A stretch of 5,519 nucleotides of DNA from Bacteroidales bacterium (GTDB lineage: Bacteria > Bacteroidota > Bacteroidia > Bacteroidales > DTU049): positions 1 to 5,519 of the forward strand of contig JAHDSP010000208.1 in NCBI GenBank assembly GCA_018432645.1. Reading direction: 5' to 3'. The notes beneath the pieces are model-generated. The model had not been told where the DNA came from. It was given only the letters and a program-made list of their open reading frames with translations, and did not search any database. This document shows positions 1 to 4,222 of this stretch, one piece after another (position 1 is the first letter of the stretch; the number at the start of each line of letters is the position of its first letter). The translations under genes and the position numbers were made by a program.

Positions 1-102
1 TACCAATGACTCTGGGTTTTCTGCTTTTTCCCTGAGGCTAATTTGTTCCTCCAGATTCTTTTTAATCTTTCGGAGATCATCCAGTGAAGTAATTTTTGCC
101 AT
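1..102 (-). CDS. (2Fe-2S) ferredoxin-domain protein of an [FeFe]-hydrogenase cluster, N-terminal 34 codons only
   Basis: An open frame runs from an ATG at 100-102 off the left edge with no stop. It begins MAKITSLDDLRK and continues with a charged helix containing an LREKAENPES segment. From memory, this charged leader followed by LRExxENP is typical of the short thioredoxin-fold (2Fe-2S) ferredoxin proteins encoded next to HydA/HydB of electron-bifurcating hydrogenases. The cluster-binding cysteines would lie beyond the window, so the assignment rests on the leader and on the neighbouring hydrogenase-accessory operon. G+C in these 102 bases is 39/102 (38%), well above the neighbouring operon. 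The gene has its own promoter region (118-220), so it begins a separate transcription unit that probably continues into the NuoF-like and catalytic hydrogenase subunits. An alternative is another coiled-coil leader, for example of a NuoE-like subunit. Confidence 0.7.
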   Translation of the reverse strand, partial: MAKITSLDDLRKIKKNLEEQISLREKAENPESLV

Positions 103-130
103 AACGATTAATTATTTGTTTATTTTTTTG

Positions 131-138
131 CAAAGATA
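131..138 (-). promoter_or_regulatory. Bacteroidota-type -7 element for the (2Fe-2S) ferredoxin gene
   Basis: On the minus strand this reads TATCTTTG, an exact match to the Bacteroidota -7 consensus TAnnTTTG. The start codon at 102 is 28 nt downstream, giving a leader of roughly 20-25 nt. There is no clean TTTG or TTG -33 element at the usual distance. A weak -33 is consistent with a promoter that depends on an activator, and an FNR-like box lies upstream. Confidence 0.7.
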
Positions 139-146
139 ATACTTAT

Positions 147-164
147 TTGTTAATTTAATAACAT
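147..164. promoter_or_regulatory. Rex-like operator A (TTGTTA-N6-TAACAT)
   Basis: The 18-base site TTGTTAATTTAATAACAT matches the outer arms of the Rex-type palindrome TTGTTA-N6-TAACAA at 11 of 12 positions. Rex represses fermentative and hydrogenase genes and is released from DNA by a high NADH/NAD+ ratio. The site lies directly upstream of the -7 element, where a bound repressor would block RNA polymerase. A further TTGTTA half-site follows at 164-169. Identification as Rex is inferred from the motif and the hydrogenase context; another regulator recognising a TTGTTA half-site is possible. Confidence 0.6.
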
Positions 165-205
165 TGTTATAAAAATAACTATATATAAAATTATCACATA
201 TTTAA

Positions 206-219
206 TTGATTAATATCAA
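206..219. promoter_or_regulatory. FNR/CRP-type box A (TTGAT-N4-ATCAA)
   Basis: The sequence TTGATTAATATCAA is a perfect match to the FNR consensus TTGAT-N4-ATCAA. Its centre is about 78 bp upstream of the centre of the -7 element, which puts it near -85 relative to the expected transcript start. Upstream-only activator sites commonly occur at about this distance. The same motif is present at nearly the same place in block B, which makes chance unlikely. FNR/CRP-family regulators in Bacteroidota vary in what they sense, so oxygen control is an inference. Confidence 0.6.
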
Positions 220-256
220 TAAAAAAATTTTTATTTTTTACAAATTTATAATTTTT

Positions 257-802
257 TTAATTAGTCATTTTTATTTTTTTCAAATTTTCTTCTATATATT
301 CTTTTAAACTTCTTCTCATAATATTATTATTACAAATGTCATTTAAAATATCTTCTATCTCTGTTGTATCTAGTTGGAAAACGCCATCATCTGTTTGATG
401 TTTGTAAATGAAATGAATATTAGAATGAGATGTGATGAGCAGAATGATCGTGCCAGCTATATCTCCCATGGGCTGTCTATCTATATGAGACAATTGAAAT
501 GTAGCTTTTATTTCTGTACCTTTATTTAATTCACTTTTGATGTGAAATGAGCCTCCTGCCAGCTCTGCCTGAGATTTTAATAATGAGATACCTAACCCCA
601 CTTTTTTATCTTTTTTAGTCGTGAAAAATGGATCTGTAATTTTCTTTATTGTATTCTCATCTATACCTTTGCCATCATCAATAATTGATATTTTCAAATA
701 ATCATTTGTAGCACTCTCTTGTATATCAATAATTATATTGTGTGCTCCAGCACTAATGGAATTATTTACTATATCTATAATGTGATCAACTATTTCTTTC
801 AT
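257..802 (-). CDS. Histidine-kinase-like ATP-binding protein (GHKL ATPase domain only), hydrogenase-associated
   Basis: This 181-residue protein has a GHKL/HATPase_c nucleotide-binding fold. The N-box is the IVNNSISAGA segment (asparagines 13-14), the G1 box is DDGKG (42-46), the F-box-like segment is DPFFTTK (57-63), and the G2 box is GLGISL (69-74). No dimerisation/phospho-acceptor (HisKA) domain, receiver domain, sensor or membrane segment is present. It cannot be a conventional sensor kinase by itself. Residues from about 108 to 181 form a C-terminal extension I do not recognise. It is the last gene of the operon, and its ATG overlaps the stop of the PHP gene by 4 nt (ATGA), implying translational coupling. 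Proteins of this type recur next to PHP-domain genes in [FeFe]-hydrogenase clusters, sometimes annotated simply as ATP-binding protein. It may phosphorylate or chaperone a partner in the same operon; the substrate is unknown. Confidence 0.85.
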   Translation of the reverse strand: MKEIVDHIIDIVNNSISAGAHNIIIDIQESATNDYLKISIIDDGKGIDENTIKKITDPFFTTKKDKKVGLGISLLKSQAELAGGSFHIKSELNKGTEIKATFQLSHIDRQPMGDIAGTIILLITSHSNIHFIYKHQTDDGVFQLDTTEIEDILNDICNNNIMRRSLKEYIEENLKKIKMTN

Positions 803-1560
803 TTTTGGTAATTAATATAAACATTTCTGCCATCTATTTTGTGTAAAGCTTTTCTGATTTCATCAAATGAACGATTTTTTATGTGAAAAACAGTAGAGAT
901 ACTAGCTATATCTCTGATATAGTGAGCATCTGAGTCTGATATAAATTGATTATTTTCTGTATATGTAAAAGATTTTATGATGCTCTGAGAGGTAGAAAAT
1001 TTAGACACTTCATAAGCATCTACAGATAAATCTATAGGGACAATACCTAATTGACTAATCAAGCTATATGTAGCTCTATCAATGTGAGCTGGTATAAACA
1101 ATCCATCCAGTTCATGAACTTTTTTTTCTAAATCATCAATAGTTATATTTGTAGCATTTATTAACAGCCAGTCTATTTGATCAATAATGGTTTCGTCTTT
1201 ATCTACGATTAATTGATATCCAAATTTATCAGGATCATTATTTATTTTAATAATATTATCATCTATATATTTTTGGAAAAAATCTAAAGTATCAAAATCT
1301 TGAAAAAAAGCTAAGCAATGAATTTCTTCTTTTGTTGTAACCTCTAGCCCGCAAAGTGTGGTAATGCCATAATCTTTTGAAATATCAGAGGTAACCTTAC
1401 AATTAGCTGATGCATTATGATCTGTTATGCCTATGATATCAAGTCCTTTTTTTGATGCTTTTTTTACAATATTAATAGGACTCATATCTAGGCTACCACA
1501 AGGGCTCAGTACAGTATGTATGTGCAGATCAGCTACAAAATCGTACAGATTATCACTCAT
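799..1560 (-). CDS. PHP-domain metal-dependent phosphoesterase, hydrogenase-associated
   Basis: The 253-residue product is a full PHP-domain protein. The expected metal-ligand motifs are visible: DLHIHT (H13, H15), TDHN (D47, H48), GLEV (E73), H81, PAHID (H159) and DSDAH (D209, D211, H213). With all these residues intact it should be an active metallo-phosphoesterase resembling the TrpH/YciV group, acting in the cytoplasm on a phosphorylated nucleotide, sugar or protein substrate that the sequence does not reveal. It starts 5 nt after the upstream DRTGG gene and overlaps the next gene by 4 nt, so it is central to the operon. No Shine-Dalgarno is seen, as usual in Bacteroidota. Its constant pairing with a stand-alone ATPase gene suggests opposing activities in one circuit, but this is inference. 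Confidence 0.9.
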   Translation of the reverse strand: MSDNLYDFVADLHIHTVLSPCGSLDMSPINIVKKASKKGLDIIGITDHNASANCKVTSDISKDYGITTLCGLEVTTKEEIHCLAFFQDFDTLDFFQKYIDDNIIKINNDPDKFGYQLIVDKDETIIDQIDWLLINATNITIDDLEKKVHELDGLFIPAHIDRATYSLISQLGIVPIDLSVDAYEVSKFSTSQSIIKSFTYTENNQFISDSDAHYIRDIASISTVFHIKNRSFDEIRKALHKIDGRNVYINYQK

Positions 1561-1565
1561 TATCT

Positions 1566-1901
1566 TTAAAAATGTAATGCTATATATAATTTTCCAGCTG
1601 TATCGAATGAGGTCATAGATGTAGTAATTATCGGAATATTTTCTTGATTAGCAGCTTCTATAAGGTCGTCAGCAGGTATATTATTATTTGTTATAATTAT
1701 ACATGCTAATTCTTTAAGAGAAGCTATAGCTACGATATTTTTGTGAGTTTGTATAGTAATCCATGCCATATTTTCATTAGCATGAGCTATAACATCACTT
1801 AGCAAATCAGATACATAACCATCTGTTATTATATTTGATATGCTATCCTCACAGCATAAAATTTTGGTATTTTCCCATTTTAATATATCAGCTACCTTCA
1901 T
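1566..1901 (-). CDS. DRTGG-domain protein (second copy), hydrogenase-associated
   Basis: The product is 111 residues starting at the ATG at 1899-1901 (MKVADILKW). An upstream in-frame ATG at 1946 would add 15 residues of lysine-rich sequence and enlarge the overlap with the hydrogenase-like gene to 59 nt. The inner start is preferred because it is preceded by GGAG and matches the usual start of the family. The whole protein is one DRTGG domain, a small fold related to CBS-associated nucleotide-binding regions of phosphotransacetylases and some pyrophosphatases. The literal DRTGG motif is absent, but the characteristic GYVSDLLSDV stretch and a TIQTHKNIVAIASL segment are present. It resembles the first gene of this operon, which points to duplication and possibly a heteromeric complex. 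It probably senses or binds a nucleotide; no ligand is demonstrable from sequence. Confidence 0.85.
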   Translation of the reverse strand: MKVADILKWENTKILCCEDSISNIITDGYVSDLLSDVIAHANENMAWITIQTHKNIVAIASLKELACIIITNNNIPADDLIEAANQENIPIITTSMTSFDTAGKLYIALHF

Positions 1902-3255
1902 ATTTGGCTCCTTTTTTTGAACAATCTTTTTCGAATATATTTTCACCCCATATTTTAGTAAGAATATTTTTAGCTTGCTCTGTATCTATTAAGTTTTTGT
2001 ATTGTATAAAAACACAATCTGAAATATGTGCTTTGTTATTAGTAATATCTTCAGCAAGAGTTTTGCAATTTGGTGCACCGCATAATCCACAATCTATATT
2101 TGGTAAAAAACACATTATTTCACGGATACGTTCTAATTTTTTAATAGCTTTTTCTATATCATTATCTAAATTCATTGGACGTGGTTCTATAGAATTTATA
2201 TTCATTTTATTAATAAGTAATTTTTCGATGTTTTTATTTAATTTTATATTTTTTCTTTTATTAGAAGAAGTAGAGGCACGTTTATACATGCTTTCTATAG
2301 TTAGAAATCTATTTTTAGTACATAGAATACCACCTGCACAACTTTCATCACAAGCTCTTAATTCTAGGAACTCTACATCTTTAATTTCGTCATTTTCGAT
2401 TTTTTCTAAAAAATTACAGACATTTACTATTCCATCAACGGCAAAAGACCTTCCTTTCACATACTGGGCTTCACCTCGAGTGAGGCTCCAAGTGATAGCC
2501 ATAGGAGATAGGGAAGTAGTTTTTATTTCCATTAATTCTTCTTCGGTATAATGATTAATATTACATTTATTCATAATCATATTAAAAAAGCTATTCATGT
2601 TAATGACTCCATTAATCACACTTTTTTCTTCACCTACAGGACTTTTGATAGCAGCTATTTTTGCAGCACAAGGAGTAATATAAAAAATACCAATTTCATC
2701 AATACTAAACCCTTGCTTTGTGAAATCATCTATAATAATTTCTGCAGTTAAATCTTTTGGAGTGCGTAATTTAATAATATTTTCTGTAAGAGATGGAAAT
2801 CGAACCTGTATAAGTCTGACAATAGCGGGGCAAAATGAAGAAATTAAAGGTTTAATATTAGATTTTTTTTGATAATTAACAATTTGATTTCTTAAAAATT
2901 CAATAGATTGTTCTACTTCATAAATATGAGTAAAACCAAGTTCATAAATAGCTTTGTAAATTCGTTTAATAGATAAATTGTCGGGAAACTGACCTAACAT
3001 AACTGAAGGTACTAGAGCAGCTTTAATTTTATACTTATTTAAAGCAGATATGTCATCTTCTTTAATCTTAATAGCATTTATAGGACAAGCTCTAAAGCAT
3101 TCACCACAATCTATACATCTATCTGGATATAAAACTGCTTTGCCTTTTCTCACTCGTAATGCATGAGTAGGACAGACTCTCATACAATGAGTACAACCTA
3201 CGCATATAGATCTATCTATTTCTAGAGCATGAGAAAATATTTGATTTTTTGACAT
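1888..3255 (-). CDS. Ferredoxin-[FeFe]-hydrogenase-like protein (probably non-catalytic), with C-terminal 4Fe-4S domain
   Basis: The 455-residue soluble protein has three parts. Residues 14-60 hold two 4Fe-4S sites in CxxCxxCxxxCP form (C18, C21, C24, C28; C47, C50, C53, C57). Residues 75-315 resemble the large C-terminal domain of iron-only hydrogenase. Counterparts of the three H-cluster motifs are SSFCPA (C142), ITPCAAK (C196) and ELRACDESCAGGIL (C302, C306), so all four cluster-binding cysteines remain. Catalytic hydrogenases have TSCCP in the first motif; here phenylalanine 141 replaces the proton-relay cysteine, and the second motif lacks its usual glutamate. The C-terminus (382-414) carries CGLCGAPxC (C389, C392, C397) with C414, a Fe-S domain. 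No PAS domain is present, unlike the HydS sensory group. It likely acts as a redox or H2 sensor, or an electron-transfer/assembly factor, for the neighbouring hydrogenase. It starts 3 nt after the anti-sigma-like gene and overlaps the next gene by 14 nt. Confidence 0.88.
   Translation of the reverse strand: MSKNQIFSHALEIDRSICVGCTHCMRVCPTHALRVRKGKAVLYPDRCIDCGECFRACPINAIKIKEDDISALNKYKIKAALVPSVMLGQFPDNLSIKRIYKAIYELGFTHIYEVEQSIEFLRNQIVNYQKKSNIKPLISSFCPAIVRLIQVRFPSLTENIIKLRTPKDLTAEIIIDDFTKQGFSIDEIGIFYITPCAAKIAAIKSPVGEEKSVINGVINMNSFFNMIMNKCNINHYTEEELMEIKTTSLSPMAITWSLTRGEAQYVKGRSFAVDGIVNVCNFLEKIENDEIKDVEFLELRACDESCAGGILCTKNRFLTIESMYKRASTSSNKRKNIKLNKNIEKLLINKMNINSIEPRPMNLDNDIEKAIKKLERIREIMCFLPNIDCGLCGAPNCKTLAEDITNNKAHISDCVFIQYKNLIDTEQAKNILTKIWGENIFEKDCSKKGAKYEGS
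1908..1911 (-). promoter_or_regulatory. Shine-Dalgarno-like GGAG deciding the start of the second DRTGG gene
   Basis: On the minus strand a purine run ending in GGAG lies 6 nt before the ATG at 1901. It is inside the last codons of the overlapping hydrogenase-like gene. I see no comparable motif before the other starts in this window, so it supports the inner start and may serve re-initiation across the overlap. Confidence 0.5.
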
Positions 3256-3258
3256 AGA

Positions 3259-3669
3259 TTAAAGATAATTTATTAAAATAACTTCTGTTCCTTTATTTAC
3301 TTGGCTATTGATGTGCATATAATCAGTATTTTTTTTCATATTAGGCAACCCCATACCAGCGCCAAAACCTAATTCACGAACTATAGGTGAAGCAGTAGAA
3401 TAGCCTTGTTCCATAGCTTTATTGATATCTGGTATGCCAGGGCCTTCATCTTTAAATGTGATTTGTATTTTTTCAGTATCGATTTCTACAGTTATCACAC
3501 CATGATATGCATGAGCTACTATATTAACTTCTCCTTCATATAAAGCAATCACGACTTTTTTAATAATTTTATGGTCAATATTTAATTGTTTTAGTACTTT
3601 TTTCACTTCGCTACTACATTTACCTGCATTACTAAAATCGCCACCTTGTATTTTATATGTTAAAATCAT
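3259..3669 (-). CDS. RsbW/SpoIIAB-like ATP-binding protein (anti-sigma factor family)
   Basis: The 136-residue protein consists of a single serine-kinase-type GHKL ATPase domain. The N-box is LYEGEVNIVAHA (E45, E47, N49), the G1 box is DEGPGIPD (74-81), and the G2 region is GFGAGMGLPNMKKNTD (101-116). This arrangement is that of RsbW/SpoIIAB anti-sigma kinases, which bind sigma factors and phosphorylate an STAS antagonist. No STAS protein, PP2C phosphatase or sigma factor is encoded in this window, so a classical partner-switch is not evident here. The protein lies 7 nt after the first DRTGG gene and 3 nt before the hydrogenase-like gene. The same trio occurs near [FeFe] hydrogenases in clostridia, so a role in that system is more likely than control of general stress. 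The phosphorylation target is unknown. Confidence 0.87.
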   Translation of the reverse strand: MILTYKIQGGDFSNAGKCSSEVKKVLKQLNIDHKIIKKVVIALYEGEVNIVAHAYHGVITVEIDTEKIQITFKDEGPGIPDINKAMEQGYSTASPIVRELGFGAGMGLPNMKKNTDYMHINSQVNKGTEVILINYL

Positions 3670-3676
3670 ATTCTAT

Positions 3677-4027
3677 TTAGTATATTGGTTTTACACCGAG
3701 ATTATACAGTATACCAGAAACTTTAAAAACTGAATATGGACTTTGCATTACAAGTATTTTATTTTCATTGGCTAATTTAATAATATCAGTATTTATCATT
3801 TTATTTCTAGCATAAATCACATATTTTATTTCAGCAAGTTCACAAGTTCTAATAGTCTGAATATTGTTTAGTCCGGTTATTAATATTACATCTTCTTTAT
3901 CTATAGTTAATACATCACTCATCAGGTCTGATGAAAATCCATATTCGACTTCATTTTCTAAATACTCTTTGCAAGTATATACTGTTCCTTCGATTGCTTT
4001 AGCTATTACACTTAATTTAACGCTCAT
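3677..4027 (-). CDS. DRTGG-domain protein (first copy), first gene of the hydrogenase-accessory operon
   Basis: This 116-residue protein is the first gene downstream of promoter block B. It is a single DRTGG-type domain. The most recognisable part is YGFSSDLMSDVL (residues 29-40), which corresponds to GYVSDLLSDV in the second copy at 1566-1901. Both continue with a similar alternating hydrophobic pattern and end in a segment resembling SxFxxxGxLYxxG. As in the second copy, the literal DRTGG motif is missing. The two proteins are clearly paralogous in shape but well diverged, as expected for partners with distinct roles. Related domains in phosphotransacetylase and CBS-containing pyrophosphatase contribute to regulation by nucleotides. 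G+C within 3721-3900 is only 42/180 (23%). The start at 4027 has no Shine-Dalgarno, and the leader from the predicted promoter is about 40-45 nt. Confidence 0.83.
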   Translation of the reverse strand: MSVKLSVIAKAIEGTVYTCKEYLENEVEYGFSSDLMSDVLTIDKEDVILITGLNNIQTIRTCELAEIKYVIYARNKMINTDIIKLANENKILVMQSPYSVFKVSGILYNLGVKPIY

Positions 4028-4075
4028 TATTTCTTATGTTTTTAATAATTAAAATTTGTTGGTGTTTATTTTTTA

Positions 4076-4083
4076 CAAAGATA
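4076..4083 (-). promoter_or_regulatory. Bacteroidota-type -7 element for the hydrogenase-accessory operon
   Basis: On the minus strand this reads TATCTTTG, matching TAnnTTTG exactly. A TTG that could serve as the -33 element lies 23 bp upstream (plus-strand 4107-4109). That spacing is at the long end of what is accepted in this phylum. The TTG is itself part of the Rex-like operator, so repressor binding would cover it. Confidence 0.7.
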
Positions 4084-4091
4084 ATATTTAT

Positions 4092-4109
4092 TTGTTAATT
4101 AAATAACAA
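4092..4109. promoter_or_regulatory. Rex-like operator B (perfect TTGTTA-N6-TAACAA)
   Basis: The 18-base site TTGTTAATTAAATAACAA has perfectly complementary 6-base arms. Against the clostridial/Thermotogal Rex consensus as I remember it, TTGTTAA-N4-TTAACAA, it matches 13 of 14 defined positions. It occupies the spacer and -33 region of the promoter, a position for steric repression. Hydrogenase genes are frequent Rex targets, which supports the identification. No Rex gene is in the window. Confidence 0.65.
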
Positions 4110-4149
4110 TGTTAATAAAATAACTATGATAAAATTTTCAATTTTTAAA

Positions 4150-4163
4150 TTGATATTTATCAA
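4150..4163. promoter_or_regulatory. FNR/CRP-type box B (TTGAT-N4-ATCAA)
   Basis: The sequence TTGATATTTATCAA is a perfect TTGAT-N4-ATCAA palindrome centred about 77 bp upstream of the -7 element centre. Its inner four bases differ from those in box A while the arms are identical, a pattern expected when a regulator constrains only the arms. Confidence 0.6.
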
Positions 4164-4222
4164 ATCAATTATTAATATTAATTCCCTATAAGACACCAAC
4201 TTTATTGTGATTTAATTATTAA

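Larger units (their letters stand above)
118..220 (-). promoter_or_regulatory. Promoter/operator block A, near-copy of block B at 4064-4164
   Basis: The gap between the six-gene operon and the leftward ferredoxin gene holds a complete regulatory block. Positions 131-180 align without gaps to 4076-4125 at 45 of 50 identical bases. The similarity continues more weakly to about 220, with one 1-base gap and 19 of 28 matches in the last stretch. It also covers the presumed start of the transcript (118-130 against 4064-4075). Similarity in non-coding AT-rich DNA could be chance, but here it is collinear and spans three recognisable motifs, listed separately. Confidence 0.8.
4064..4164 (-). promoter_or_regulatory. 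Promoter/operator block B, upstream of the hydrogenase-accessory operon
   Basis: This block precedes the six-gene operon and is the counterpart of block A at 118-220. The -7 element, Rex-like palindrome and FNR-like box follow one another at nearly the same distances. Rex-to-FNR centre spacing is 56 bp here and 57 bp in A. FNR-to--7 centre spacing is 77 bp here and 78 bp in A. Such equality suggests duplication or recruitment of a whole control region rather than independent motif formation. Confidence 0.8.

Noticed and set aside
206..256. Intrinsic terminator for the six-gene operon
   Set aside because: The palindrome at 206-219 has only AT-rich 5-6 bp arms and the following tract is mixed A and T. 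It fits a regulator box better, and its counterpart in block B has the same shape. No convincing terminator was found after the stop at 257.
1427..1618. Plus-strand open frame of 63 codons
   Set aside because: It is antisense to the PHP gene N-terminus, which contains the HIH and TDH metal motifs on the other strand.
1902..1946. 15-residue N-terminal extension of the second DRTGG protein
   Set aside because: It is lysine-rich antisense-free read-through of the overlapping gene in another frame; the inner ATG has GGAG upstream and gives the usual family start.
1835..2551. 238-codon plus-strand open frame
   Set aside because: It lies opposite the hydrogenase-like gene, whose cysteine motifs and domain order are unmistakable. 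The translation is hydrophobic and serine-rich without recognisable motifs, as expected from the antisense of an AT-rich gene.
2551..2751. Plus-strand open frame of 66 codons
   Set aside because: It lies wholly within the antisense of the hydrogenase-like gene, with no recognisable motif.
3864..4052. Plus-strand open frame of 62 codons
   Set aside because: It is antisense to the first DRTGG gene and has no family resemblance.
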